From DASRWT01 sp963748485 (GTDB lineage Bacteria > Methylomirabilota > Methylomirabilia > Rokubacteriales > CSP1-6): a stretch of 64,000 nucleotides of DNA. Location: contig CAVVJF010000009.1 in NCBI GenBank assembly GCA_963748485.1, positions 992,001 through 1,056,000 on the forward strand. The letters are read 5' to 3'. This document shows positions 8,090-15,873 of the stretch, in pieces; position 1 is the first letter of the stretch; every line of letters begins with the position of its first letter. Position numbers and translations under genes: made by a program. A model generated the notes under the pieces. That model saw only the letters and a list, made by a program, of their open reading frames with translations, was not told where the DNA came from and ran no database searches.

Positions 8090-8511
8090 AGAAGGCCGCG
8101 TCCCCCCTCATCCTCCTCGTGGACGACTACGCGGACAATCGCGCCATGTACGCGCGGTACCTCGCCCACGTGGGCTTCCGGGTCGACGAGGCGGTGAACG
8201 GCGTGGAGGCGCTCGAGAAGGCGGAGCGCCTCGGCCCCGATCTCATCGTCATGGACCTATCTCTCCCCGTGATGGACGGATGGGAAGCCACCCGCCGGCT
8301 CAAGGCGAACCCCCGCACCGGGCGCATCCCCGTGCTCGCGCTCACCGGTCATGCGCTCGGCGACCATGAGCGCGAGGCCAGCGCGGCGGGCTGCGACGGT
8401 TATGTCACGAAGCCGTGCCTGCCCGAGGATCTGGCTGCCCGGATCCAGGACATGCTCGGACCGGCGACCCCGAAACCCAGGCCGAAAGGCGAGCGAGGTG
8501 CCCGTGGCTAA
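8086..8511 (+). CDS. Single-domain response regulator (CheY-like)
   Basis: A 141-residue receiver without an output domain. Visible residues are the acidic DD pair in LLVDDYADN, the phospho-acceptor Asp in VMDLSLPVMDG, Thr in ALTGHA and the switch Lys in VTKPCLP. A short basic tail follows. The start GTG overlaps the stop of the kinase gene, and the end overlaps the following gvpF/L start by a few bases, so it is translationally coupled on both sides. Lacking a DNA-binding domain, it must act by protein contact or phosphotransfer. Confidence 0.92.
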   Translation: MKKAASPLILLVDDYADNRAMYARYLAHVGFRVDEAVNGVEALEKAERLGPDLIVMDLSLPVMDGWEATRRLKANPRTGRIPVLALTGHALGDHEREASAAGCDGYVTKPCLPEDLAARIQDMLGPATPKPRPKGERGARG

Positions 8512-9418
8512 CACGCGAAAGGGCAAGACGGCATCGAGGACCACCACCGCCAGACGCCCGGCCGGCGCCGGCAAGACGGCGCGCCGCGCGGGCCCCGCCG
8601 CTGCGGGCCCCGTCCCCGCCGCCCGCGCCGGGAGCGCGAGCGCTCCGGGCGGCGCCCGCTCGCCCGAGAGTCGCGGCAAGTACGTCTACTGCATCATCCG
8701 CGCGAGCAAGCCGCTGCAGTTCGGACCGATCGGCATCGGCGCGGAGCCGTCGGAGGTGCAAACGGTGAGCCATGAGGGCCTCGCCGCGGTGGTATCGGAT
8801 ACCCCCGTCGAGACCTTCGACGCCACCCGCGAGAACGTGCTGGCCCACGAGCGGGTCAACGAGGCGGTGATGCGGCAGCACACCGTCATTCCCATGTCCT
8901 TCGGCTCCGTGTTCAAGACCCGCGAGGACATCGTGGAGCTCCTCCGCGGCGCCCACGCCGCGTTCAGCGACGTGCTCGCCAAGATGGACGACAAGCTGGA
9001 GTTCGGGCTCAAGGTCCTGTGGGACCGCGACGTCGTCGTCGGCGAGATCGAGCGCGACGACGAGGACGTGCAGCGGCTGAAGAAGGAAATCTCCTCCCAG
9101 AAGGGCTCGACCTACTTCGCCCGCATGCAGTACGGACGCCTGATCGAGGCGGCGCTCCAGACCCGCTCGGAGCGCTGCGTGGGCGACATCTTCGAGCAGC
9201 TACGCGACGTGTCGGTGGCGTCCCGCGCCAACAAGCCCATCGGCGACAAGATGATCATGAACGCGGCGTTCCTCGTCTCCCGCGATCGGGAGGCGGCGTT
9301 CGACGCCCGCGTCAAGCGGGTGGGCTCGCACTACGGGAACATGACGTTCAAGTACACCGGGCCCTGGCCGCCCTACAACTTCGTCAACATCCGTCTCAAG
9401 CTCGAGCGAGCGAAGTGA
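8504..9418 (+). CDS. Gas vesicle protein GvpF/GvpL family (copy 1)
   Basis: About 304 residues. An Ala/Pro/Arg-rich N-terminal stretch of some 55 residues precedes the GvpF/L domain, which starts at GKYVYCIIRASKPL and ends at the family signature YTGPWPPYNFVNIRL. The middle carries the expected VVSDTPVE, FGSVFKT and YFARMQYGRLIEAA motifs. GvpF/L proteins are minor components thought to help nucleate the vesicle wall. Two close GTG codons, 8498 and 8504, are possible; 8504 has GCGAGGTG upstream. The stop overlaps the gvpG start. It is the longest of three GvpF/L genes here. Confidence 0.9.
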   Translation: MANTRKGKTASRTTTARRPAGAGKTARRAGPAAAGPVPAARAGSASAPGGARSPESRGKYVYCIIRASKPLQFGPIGIGAEPSEVQTVSHEGLAAVVSDTPVETFDATRENVLAHERVNEAVMRQHTVIPMSFGSVFKTREDIVELLRGAHAAFSDVLAKMDDKLEFGLKVLWDRDVVVGEIERDDEDVQRLKKEISSQKGSTYFARMQYGRLIEAALQTRSERCVGDIFEQLRDVSVASRANKPIGDKMIMNAAFLVSRDREAAFDARVKRVGSHYGNMTFKYTGPWPPYNFVNIRLKLERAK

Positions 9419-9783
9419 TCATCCTCGACACCCTTTTCATCGGGGGCCTCCGCTTCGTCCTCGAGAAGCTCGCCGCCGCGGTGGAGGCGGAGATGGACGA
9501 CGACCACGTCCTCCGCGAGGAGCTCCTCGCCGCGCAGATGCGCCTCGAGCTGGGCGAGATCACCGAGGCGGAGTTCGCGGCGGTGGAGGCCGACCTCCTG
9601 CGGCGCATCGCGGAGATCCGCGCGCAGCGCGAAGGCGAAGCGGCCGAGCCGGGCGCGCTGAAGGTGACGGGTGCGGAGATCACCCTCGAAGGCGACGAGG
9701 GAGAAATCGGCGGCGGCACGCCGCCCGCGGCGCGCCCGGCGCGGAGGCGCGCCGCCAAGGCACGGAGCCCGCGGCACCGCTGA
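9415..9783 (+). CDS. gvpG: Gas vesicle protein GvpG
   Basis: A 122-residue protein. The first 70 residues are a typical GvpG: hydrophobic start (MIILDTLFIGGLRFVLEKLA), then acidic helices with RLELGEITEAEFAAVEADLL. GvpG is a small helical accessory protein of vesicle assembly, usually next to gvpF/L as here. It starts with GTG overlapping the previous stop (GTGA). The C-terminal 45 residues are an acidic segment followed by an Arg/Lys-rich tail absent from shorter GvpG proteins. Confidence 0.88.
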   Translation: MIILDTLFIGGLRFVLEKLAAAVEAEMDDDHVLREELLAAQMRLELGEITEAEFAAVEADLLRRIAEIRAQREGEAAEPGALKVTGAEITLEGDEGEIGGGTPPAARPARRRAAKARSPRHR

Positions 9784-9784
9784 C

Positions 9785-11776
9785 GTGCGCCTTCGCCTCT
9801 TCGGCGGCAAGGGCGGCGCCGGCAAGACCACACTCGCCGCCGCCACCGCACTCGCCGCCGCCGAGCAGGGGCGCCGCGTCCTCGTGGTGTCGACCGATCC
9901 CGCCCACTCGCTTGGGGATGCCCTCGGCGTGACCCTCGGCGCCCGGCCGCGCCGCATCGACGCACGACGCGGCCAGTTTCACGCGGTCGAGCTCGACGCC
10001 GAGCGCGCGCTCGACCGCTGGATGGCCCGTCGCCGCCCCGCCCTTCGCGCCATCGCCCTTCAGGGCACGCTGCTCGAGCGGCGCGAGATCGACCGTCTGC
10101 TGCGCCTTGCCCTTCCCGGCGTCGACGAGTTGATCGGGCTCATCGAGGTGATGCGGCTCGCCGGCACCGGCCGCCACAACGAGGTGGTCGTTGACACCGC
10201 CCCTACCGGCCACGCCCTCCGCCTCCTCGCCGCCCCCGCCCTGCTAGCCCGACTAGCCGCGACACTCGACGCCATGTACGCCAAGCACCGCTTCCTCTCC
10301 CAGCATCTCCGCGGCGAGTATCGCCCGGACGCCGCCGACGCCCTCATCGCTGAGCTGGAGACCGACGCCCAGACACTCGCCGCCCGATTGCGCGACCCCG
10401 CGCAAACCGACCTCACTTGGGTCACCCTCCCCGAAATTCTGTCGATCCGCGAAACGACCGCCGCCATCAACCACCTCGCCACCCTCGGCATCGCCGTGCC
10501 CCGCATCCTGATCAACCAGATGACGAAAGTCGAGCAAGCCCGCCGCTGCCCCGCCTGCGCGCTCAGGTGCCGGGCCGAGCGCGCCGCGCTCGCGACCCTG
10601 TCCGCGACTCGAGCGCACCGCTCCCTCGGAATCATCCCTGCCCGCCCACACGAGCCGCGCGGGCTTCCGGCCCTGCGCTCGCTCGCCCGCGACCTGGCGG
10701 CGGCCGGGCGGGCGGGGGCGGGGGCTCCCGGCGAGTGGGGTATCGAGCAAGGGAGCCCCCGCCCCCGCCCGCCCGGCCGCCGCCAGGTCGCGCGGCCGAC
10801 CGCGCGCCAGTCTCCCGAATGGCCCAGCCTCCTCGCGCCGCCCGGCACGCGGCTGCTGTTGTTCGTCGGCAAGGGCGGAGTCGGCAAGACGACGTGCGCC
10901 GCGACCGCAGCGGTTGCGCTTGCCGCGCGCAGCGGAGCCAAGGGATCGGTATTGCTCGTGTCCACGGATCCGGCGCACTCGCTCGGCGATGTGCTGGACC
11001 ACGAGGTCGGGGACCGCGCGCGCGTTATCCCAGGCGCGCCGGGGGCGCTGCGTGTACAGGAGATCGACGCTCAGGGAGGCTTCGAGCGGTGGCGCGAACG
11101 CCATCGCGAAACGGTCGAGGCCGCGCTCGGCTCCACCGGGCGGGCGGGCATTCGCCTGGCGTTCGACGGCGAGGTGGTGCGCGATCTGCTGGAGATCACG
11201 CCGCCGGGGCTGGACGAGCTGTGGAGCGTGCGCACGCTGGTCGGCGCGATTTTTCCGCCGCCGGGGCGCGGGCCGCGCTACCGTCTGGTCGTGGTGGATA
11301 CCGCGCCCACCGGCCATGCTCTGCGCATGCTCGCCATGCCCGACACCGCGCTCGCGTGGGTGCGCGAGCTGCTTGCGTTGCTGCTGCGCTACCGGCAGAT
11401 CATCCGCCCCGGAGAGCTGGCCCGCGACCTCGTGGCGATCTCGAGGGATCTGCGGCGCTTCCGCGCCTTGCTGCGCGACGCTCGGGCGACGCGGACGGTG
11501 CTGGTGACCCGCCCGGGGCATCTTCCCACCCGGGAGACGGAGCGCCTTCGTCGGCGCCTGCGCGTGGCGCGTCTCGGCGTTTCCACGGTCATCCTCAACG
11601 CCGTGCCCGATGCGGTGCCCGGCGCCTGCCCGCGTTGCGTGGAGGCGGCTCGGGCCGTCCGACGCGTGCGCCGCCCTCGGTTCGATACCCTGGTGGCGCC
11701 GGCGGTGGCGCCCCCGCCCCGGGGGGTTCGCGCGCTGGAAGCCTGGGGGCGGCGGTGGAGGAGGATGGCGGGATGA
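9785..11776 (+). CDS. Tandem ArsA/Get3-family ATPase embedded in the gas-vesicle locus
   Basis: A 663-residue fusion of two ArsA/GET3 ATPase domains. Each half has the deviant Walker A (GGKGGAGKTT at the start; GKGGVGKTT near residue 365), a switch region (VSTDPAHSLGD in both) and the family motif VVDTAPTGHALR. Cysteine pairs CPACALRC (first half) and CPRC (second half) resemble the zinc-binding CxxC of Get3-type proteins. No arsB, arsC or arsR is nearby. Instead the gene is coupled to gvpG (GTG one base after its stop) and to the next gvpF/L (ATGA). I infer a chaperone or assembly ATPase for hydrophobic Gvp subunits. The linker between halves is encoded by a 42-bp perfect inverted repeat (see that entry). 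An arsenite-pump ATPase is the alternative. Confidence 0.88.
   Translation: MRLRLFGGKGGAGKTTLAAATALAAAEQGRRVLVVSTDPAHSLGDALGVTLGARPRRIDARRGQFHAVELDAERALDRWMARRRPALRAIALQGTLLERREIDRLLRLALPGVDELIGLIEVMRLAGTGRHNEVVVDTAPTGHALRLLAAPALLARLAATLDAMYAKHRFLSQHLRGEYRPDAADALIAELETDAQTLAARLRDPAQTDLTWVTLPEILSIRETTAAINHLATLGIAVPRILINQMTKVEQARRCPACALRCRAERAALATLSATRAHRSLGIIPARPHEPRGLPALRSLARDLAAAGRAGAGAPGEWGIEQGSPRPRPPGRRQVARPTARQSPEWPSLLAPPGTRLLLFVGKGGVGKTTCAATAAVALAARSGAKGSVLLVSTDPAHSLGDVLDHEVGDRARVIPGAPGALRVQEIDAQGGFERWRERHRETVEAALGSTGRAGIRLAFDGEVVRDLLEITPPGLDELWSVRTLVGAIFPPPGRGPRYRLVVVDTAPTGHALRMLAMPDTALAWVRELLALLLRYRQIIRPGELARDLVAISRDLRRFRALLRDARATRTVLVTRPGHLPTRETERLRRRLRVARLGVSTVILNAVPDAVPGACPRCVEAARAVRRVRRPRFDTLVAPAVAPPPRGVRALEAWGRRWRRMAG
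10688..10792. repeat. Perfect long inverted repeat inside the ArsA-type gene (core type 2)
   Basis: Arms 10688-10729 and 10751-10792 are exact reverse complements over all 42 bases, around a 21-base spacer (GGCGAGTG-GGGT-ATCGAG-CAA). The whole element is 105 bases, 35 codons, and stays in frame, encoding the Ala/Gly/Pro/Arg-rich linker between the two ATPase domains. Spacer plus one arm is 63 bases, also a whole number of codons. The spacer matches that of the inverted repeat at 62981-63070, although the arms do not. Confidence 0.9.
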
Positions 11777-12549
11777 GCCCGGGCCGCGCCCTTTACCTTT
11801 ATTGCCTCGTCCATCGGCCCACCGCGCCGCGTCTCGCGGGAGCGCCGCCGGGGCTCCCCGGCATGGGGCCGCCGCGCGCCCTGTCGGTGGCGCCTGCGCT
11901 CTGGCTGGTGGTGGCGGACGCGCCCCTCGAGCGCTACGCGGGCGCCGCCATCGACCGGCGCCTGCACGATCTCGACTGGGTGTCGGCCTGCGCGCTCGCG
12001 CACGAGGCGGTGGTGGAGCATGTCGCGCGTCTCGGCACCGCCGTGCCCATGACGCTCTTCACGCTGTTCACCACGGAGGCCCGCGCGCTCGGCCATGTCC
12101 GGCGCCGCCGCCGCGTGCTCGCCCAGGTGATCCGGCGCATCGCGGGCCGGCAGGAGTGGGGCGTGCGGATACGGTTGGAGACAGCGGCCGCCCGCCGCGA
12201 CGGCCGCCCCCGGGTGGCGCGCGCCGTCAGCGGTACCCAGTTTCTGCTGCGCAAGCAGCGCGAGTCGGCGGTGCGGCTCCGCCGCGCGACCGCGTCGGCG
12301 CCGCCGGTGCGCCGCGCGTTGCGCGCGCTCGGCGCGCTCAGCGACGCCGTCCGGCGGCGCGCCATTCCCGCTCAAGCGAGCCGTCTCTCCGGGATGGTCG
12401 CCGACGTCGTGTACCTGGTGAAGGCGGCCGAGGGCCCGCGCTTTCTCGCTGCGGCGGAACGGACGCGGCGGGCCCTGGCGGAGCAGGGCTTCGCCCTCAT
12501 CGTGACCGGGCCCTGGCCGCCCTACCACTTCGTTCCCGGCCGCCGATGA
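11773..12549 (+). CDS. Gas vesicle protein GvpF/GvpL family (copy 2)
   Basis: A 258-residue GvpF/L protein: ALYLYCLVHRP at the start, LGTAVPMTLFTLFTT in the middle and the signature VTGPWPPYHFVPGRR at the very end. Compared with copy 1 it lacks the N-terminal extension but has a long Arg-rich central region. Start (ATGA) and stop (ATGA) both overlap their neighbours, coupling it to the ArsA-type ATPase and to the small GvpA-like gene. Confidence 0.88.
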   Translation: MSPGRALYLYCLVHRPTAPRLAGAPPGLPGMGPPRALSVAPALWLVVADAPLERYAGAAIDRRLHDLDWVSACALAHEAVVEHVARLGTAVPMTLFTLFTTEARALGHVRRRRRVLAQVIRRIAGRQEWGVRIRLETAAARRDGRPRVARAVSGTQFLLRKQRESAVRLRRATASAPPVRRALRALGALSDAVRRRAIPAQASRLSGMVADVVYLVKAAEGPRFLAAAERTRRALAEQGFALIVTGPWPPYHFVPGRR

Positions 12550-12788
12550 GGCGGGCGCGGCGGCGCCGGCGTCGCACCGTGGCCGACGAGCTGGATGCCT
12601 CGGTGCTGGACCTCGTCGACCATGTCCTGAACAAGGGCGTGGTCGTGACGGGGGACCTGATGCTGGGCCTGGCCGACGTGGATCTGGTCTACCTGCGGCT
12701 CACCGCCCTGCTCTGCGCGGCCGACCGGGTGACGCCCTCGGAGGCGCCGGTCGTCCGGGCGCGGCCGCCGCGCCGCGCCCGCCGGTGA
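12546..12788 (+). CDS. Small GvpA/GvpJ/GvpM-family gas vesicle protein
   Basis: An 80-residue protein with the GvpA-superfamily core (DLVDHVLNKGVVVTGDLMLG followed by LADVDLVYLRLTALLCAADR). GD in place of DAW and the short length suggest a minor wall protein of the J/M/S type rather than the main shell subunit. The N-terminus is a striking arginine block (MRRARRRRRRT). It overlaps the gene before (ATGA) and the gene after (GTGA). Third GvpA-like protein of the locus. Confidence 0.83.
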   Translation: MRRARRRRRRTVADELDASVLDLVDHVLNKGVVVTGDLMLGLADVDLVYLRLTALLCAADRVTPSEAPVVRARPPRRARR

Positions 12789-13465
12789 CCACGGCGCTCT
12801 ATCTCTACGCGCTGCTGGGCGCGCGGCCGCCGCGGGGACGCTGGCGCGGCCTTCGCAACGAGCCGCTGCGCTTCCCGCGCATCGGCGGCATCGTGGTGGC
12901 GGCGGGGCGCGTGGCGACGCCTCCCGCCCCGTCCGCGCCCGCGCTGCGCCGGCACGACGCGGTGGTGCGCCGGCTGGCGCGCGCGGTGCCCGCCGTACTG
13001 CCGATGCGGTTCGGCACCGTCGTCCCCGACGCGCCGACTCTCGAGCGCTTTGTCGCGACGCGCGCGCCGGCGTTCCGGGGCGCGCTGGCGCGGGTGAAGG
13101 GGCGCGAGCAGATGACGCTGCGCGTGTTCGGAACCGGCTCGCGGGCCGGCCCCCGCGAGCCCTCACGCCCGGCGGGTGGCGGTCCCGGTACCCGGTATCT
13201 CGCGAAGCGGCACGGTCCCTGGCGAAGGGCCGCACCCGCCGTCGCGCGGCTGCGCAGCGGGCTCGAGGGGCTCATCAGGGGCGAGCGCGTGGAGCCCGGC
13301 GTGGCGCCGCCGCTGCTGGCGAGCGTGTACCATCTGATCGATCGAGGGCAAAGCCGGGCGTACCGGCGCACCGTGAGGGAGGTCGCGTGCGGTCTCGACG
13401 ACATTCGCGTGGTCAGCAGCGGGCCGTGGACGCCGTACGCGTTCGCGCCCGAGCCCGGCGACTGA
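12785..13465 (+). CDS. Gas vesicle protein GvpF/GvpL family (copy 3)
   Basis: A 226-residue, shorter and more diverged GvpF/L protein: TTALYLYALLGARP at the start, VLPMRFGTVVPD in the middle, LASVYHLIDRGQSRAYRR and the end signature SSGPWTPYAFAPEPGD (usual GPWPPY changed to GPWTPY). It starts with a GTG overlapping the previous stop. Three GvpF/L paralogues in one locus imply distinct positions in the vesicle tip or assembly complex. Confidence 0.82.
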   Translation: MTTALYLYALLGARPPRGRWRGLRNEPLRFPRIGGIVVAAGRVATPPAPSAPALRRHDAVVRRLARAVPAVLPMRFGTVVPDAPTLERFVATRAPAFRGALARVKGREQMTLRVFGTGSRAGPREPSRPAGGGPGTRYLAKRHGPWRRAAPAVARLRSGLEGLIRGERVEPGVAPPLLASVYHLIDRGQSRAYRRTVREVACGLDDIRVVSSGPWTPYAFAPEPGD

Positions 13466-13491
13466 GCGGGCGCGGCGTCACCCCCCTCGGC

Positions 13492-13812
13492 GTGAAGGAG
13501 CTGAAGGCCCTGCGCACGGAGATCGCCCGGCTGGCGCCGCCGGCGCGGCTGCCCCGCTGGAACGCTCGGCCGGAGGACGTGCAGCGCTCGGTGGGTAAGC
13601 TCGTGCTCGCCCTCGCCGAGTTCCTGCGGCGGCTCTTCGAGCGCCAAGCCCTCCGCCGCATGGAAGCGGGGACGCTCACCCCGGCTCAGGTCGAGGCCAT
13701 CGGCCTCGCCCTCATGCGCCTCGAGGAGACCATTCACGAGCTGGCGCGCCGCTTCGGCCTCTCTCCCGACGAGCTGAACCTCGACCTGGGCCCGCTGGGC
13801 CGCTTGACCTGA
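13492..13812 (+). CDS. gvpK: Gas vesicle protein GvpK
   Basis: About 106 residues with the GvpK signature: EDVQRSVGKLVLALAEFLRR, LFERQALRRMEAGTLTPAQ and PDELNLDLGPLG. GvpK is a helical accessory protein needed for vesicle formation. The start is uncertain: GTG at 13492 gives a compact protein but has no clear ribosome site, while the frame is open back to 13387, overlapping copy 3 of gvpF/L. Last gene of the run; the next gene is convergent, 24 bases on. Confidence 0.87.
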   Translation: MKELKALRTEIARLAPPARLPRWNARPEDVQRSVGKLVLALAEFLRRLFERQALRRMEAGTLTPAQVEAIGLALMRLEETIHELARRFGLSPDELNLDLGPLGRLT

Positions 13813-13836
13813 ACGGGCGGGAGCGGCTCGCGCGGC

Positions 13837-14625
13837 TCAGCCGCCGAACCGCCCCCGCGGGTCGGGCCGCTGGTAGCCCAGCGCGTCCGCGGTGGCCGAC
13901 TGCAGGCCGTCGCGATCCTCCCCGGCTCGGCCCAGCGCCTCCTTCAGACGCGTGAGATCCTCCTCGATGCGCTCGCCCGGATCGCCCCCGAAGAGGGCCG
14001 ACACCATGTGCGCCAACTCGCCCCCAGGCGGATCGTATTGCAGGGAGACGCGCACGAGCGTTCCGCCGCCCGGCTTCGGCTCGAATCGCACGGAGCCGGC
14101 GTGCTCGACCCTCGCGCCGGGGGCGGTGTGCCAGGCGATCAGCTCGTTGGGCTTGTCATTGATGATCTCGGCATCCCATTCGATCGTGGTGCCCGCCGGG
14201 CCCTTCACCACCCAGTGCGAGCGCCCGCCCGGCCCCTCGGTCACCGACTCGACATTGGGCATGATGGTCGGCAGGTTTCTGAACTCGCGCCAGAAGGCGT
14301 AGAGCTTCTCGGCCGGCTCGTCGAACATCATGGCGCGCTCGACCTTGACGCCGAGGTTCCCCTGCGTGCCGGCGCCGGCTTGCCCCTCGCCGACCCGATC
14401 GATGCCCAGCGTCTGGTAGAGCGCGCACCAGCCTGACACCCCCCGGTACACCAGGCCGGCGCCTGTCCAGGCCAGGCTCAGACCCGCGCGCGAGCGACGG
14501 CGGAGACCGTATGCCAGGAGCAGCGCGCCGCCCGCGATCGAGGCCACGCGCTCGACATTCCCCAGATTCCGCTTCTTCGGGTTAAAGATCTTGGGCAACA
14601 CGCTTTCCAGGATGAGCGCTTTCAT
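13837..14625 (-). CDS. SRPBCC-family protein with N-terminal DUF2892-like membrane segment
   Basis: A 262-residue protein. Residues about 15-75 resemble DUF2892/YgaP-type membrane hairpins (NLGNVERVASIAGGALLLAY and GLSLAWTGAGLVYRGVSGWC). Residues about 95-220 form a START/polyketide-cyclase-like domain (VKVERAMMFDEPAEKLYAFW, then IEWDAEIINDKPNELIAWHT). Such membrane-tethered SRPBCC proteins are common in stress gene clusters; the ligand is unknown. It is the last gene of a minus-strand operon that begins with the PRC-barrel gene under a sigma-54 promoter. Confidence 0.82.
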   Translation of the reverse strand: MKALILESVLPKIFNPKKRNLGNVERVASIAGGALLLAYGLRRRSRAGLSLAWTGAGLVYRGVSGWCALYQTLGIDRVGEGQAGAGTQGNLGVKVERAMMFDEPAEKLYAFWREFRNLPTIMPNVESVTEGPGGRSHWVVKGPAGTTIEWDAEIINDKPNELIAWHTAPGARVEHAGSVRFEPKPGGGTLVRVSLQYDPPGGELAHMVSALFGGDPGERIEEDLTRLKEALGRAGEDRDGLQSATADALGYQRPDPRGRFGG

Positions 14626-14628
14626 GAT

Positions 14629-15099
14629 CTAGGCCGCCCTCCGTCGACTCGCGCCCCGCGTGGCCGACGCTTCCATGCCCATGCCGTGAACGAAGACCAT
14701 CTCGCCGCCGAGCCACCCGACCACGCCGAGCAGGATGAGTCCCACCAGGGAGACGCCGACCGGCAGATAGCCGATGTCGCCGCCCCAGCGCAGCCACAGG
14801 CTGAACCCGAACACCGCGACGACGAACAGCGCGGTGACCATGTGGGCGAAGGCCATGTCCCGCACCCGCGCGTCGGTGATGGAGAGATAGTCCACGAAGC
14901 CGGGCACCGCTGCGATGAGGGCCCCCATGATGCCGCCGGCCATCGTGTAGAAGGCCACGTCGAACCACGCCGAACCGCCCCAGCCGAGCATCCGGATGAG
15001 GTCGGCCACGAACGAAAACGTGCACAACCCGATGGGCACCGCCACGATCATCGGATGGATCGGGTGCCCCTTGATGCGCGCGCCGCTCATGGGCCTCAT
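14629..15099 (-). CDS. DUF2231 membrane protein
   Basis: A 156-residue integral membrane protein with four hydrophobic helices. It shows the DUF2231 start (IKGHPIHPMIVAVPIGLCTF) with the conserved HPIHP, and a later AHMVTALFVVAVFGFSLWLR helix. A second Met at residue 4 is an equally good start. The stop is 3 bases from the SRPBCC gene, and the start overlaps the stop of the small Lys-rich gene. The function of the family is unknown, perhaps haem- or redox-linked. Confidence 0.85.
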   Translation of the reverse strand: MRPMSGARIKGHPIHPMIVAVPIGLCTFSFVADLIRMLGWGGSAWFDVAFYTMAGGIMGALIAAVPGFVDYLSITDARVRDMAFAHMVTALFVVAVFGFSLWLRWGGDIGYLPVGVSLVGLILLGVVGWLGGEMVFVHGMGMEASATRGASRRRAA

Positions 15100-15293
15100 A
15101 CTTTCTGGGGCCGGGGCTGATTGCCGCCCCAGACCAGCTGGGTGCCCTGATCCGTCTGGAGCAGCGTCGTACCCTTGCTCACCGCGGTGGACGCCGAGCG
15201 GCGCCGCCGGTCCTTGGCGGATTTCTTCCCAGCCGACTTCCGGCCCGACGACGACTTCTTCTTCCCGCGCTCAGGCATTGACGGCTTTTTCAT
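15096..15293 (-). CDS. Small Lys/Ser-rich basic protein
   Basis: A 65-residue very basic protein (MKKPSMPERGKKKSSSGRKS, then AGKKSAKDRRRRSAS) with a neutral tail, TTLLQTDQGTQLVWGG. Nothing recognisable beyond a resemblance in composition to histone-H1-like or DNA-binding tails. The ATG at 15293 has GGAAGGG upstream and lies inside the end of the zinc-ribbon gene, overlapping it by 23 bases; Met at 15278 is the alternative. The stop overlaps the DUF2231 start, which supports real translation. Confidence 0.5.
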   Translation of the reverse strand: MKKPSMPERGKKKSSSGRKSAGKKSAKDRRRRSASTAVSKGTTLLQTDQGTQLVWGGNQPRPQKV

Positions 15294-15504
15294 CGATCCC
15301 TTCCATCTGGGCGCAGCTGGCGCAGCAGAAGATCCGCTCGCCGAGCTCGACACCGTGTCCGATCACCCGACAGCCACAGTGCTCGCAGACGGGAGCGAAG
15401 CGGTGGATGGCGCATTCGAAGGAGTCGAAGGTGCCCCGCTCGCCCGCGACGCGAATCTCCATCGTCCGCCGATAGTCGTTGCCGCAGACGTCGCAGCGAC
15501 CCAT
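15271..15504 (-). CDS. Small cysteine-rich zinc-ribbon / metallothionein-like protein
   Basis: A 77-residue protein with eight to nine cysteines in pairs: CDVC near the start, FECAIH, CEHCGC and FCCASC. The arrangement resembles small prokaryotic metallothionein or zinc-ribbon proteins, so it probably binds zinc or another soft metal. It lies 7 bases after the PRC-barrel gene in the sigma-54-controlled operon. No signal peptide. Confidence 0.72.
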   Translation of the reverse strand: MGRCDVCGNDYRRTMEIRVAGERGTFDSFECAIHRFAPVCEHCGCRVIGHGVELGERIFCCASCAQMEGIDEKAVNA

Positions 15505-15511
15505 GGCGCGC

Positions 15512-15835
15512 CTACACCCAGTACGGGGGGAACTGGTAGTGGGCGTGGAGCCGGGTCTCGTACTCGCGGTCGAGGACGTGCTCCTCCGCGTAGTCCGGCC
15601 CCTCCTCGATCCGCTTCTTGTCGATGTTCATGACCACCGTCTGCTTGTGGGGGTCGACGCTGCTGATCCAGGCGGTGGAGAGCGCCACCTTCTTGCCGGG
15701 CAGCCACTTGCCCGTGTCGATCACGAGGTAGCGGAGCTTGAAGTGGTCGTCGACGAGGAAGTCGCTGACCTGGCCGATCTCGCCGTCGGTCGCGAGGATG
15801 GTGTGTCCGAGTATCTCCTTGGTGCTCATGAGCAT
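15512..15835 (-). CDS. PRC-barrel domain protein
   Basis: A 107-residue protein. Residues about 5-80 form a PRC-barrel: ILGHTILATDGEIGQVSDFL followed by LRYLVIDTGKWLPGKKVALS. A C-terminal tail ends in YETRLHAHYQFPPYWV. The PRC-barrel is a small beta-barrel used in stress or photosynthetic accessory proteins. The ATG at 15835 is preceded by AAGGGAGG. First gene of the minus-strand operon PRC, zinc-ribbon, Lys-rich, DUF2231, SRPBCC, with a perfect sigma-54 promoter about 40 bases upstream. Confidence 0.88.
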   Translation of the reverse strand: MLMSTKEILGHTILATDGEIGQVSDFLVDDHFKLRYLVIDTGKWLPGKKVALSTAWISSVDPHKQTVVMNIDKKRIEEGPDYAEEHVLDREYETRLHAHYQFPPYWV

Positions 15836-15873
15836 GGCGCTGGCCCTCCCTTTCGTGGTCCTGCGCCATAACA

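Noticed and set aside
10688..10792. Intrinsic transcription terminator inside the ArsA-type gene
   Set aside because: The hairpin has no U-run, is far longer than terminators, and lies in the middle of an intact frame; its spacer matches another dispersed element.
9785..11776. Arsenic-resistance locus
   Set aside because: The ATPase is ArsA-like, but no arsB, arsC, arsR or arsD is present and the gene is coupled to gvp genes on both sides.
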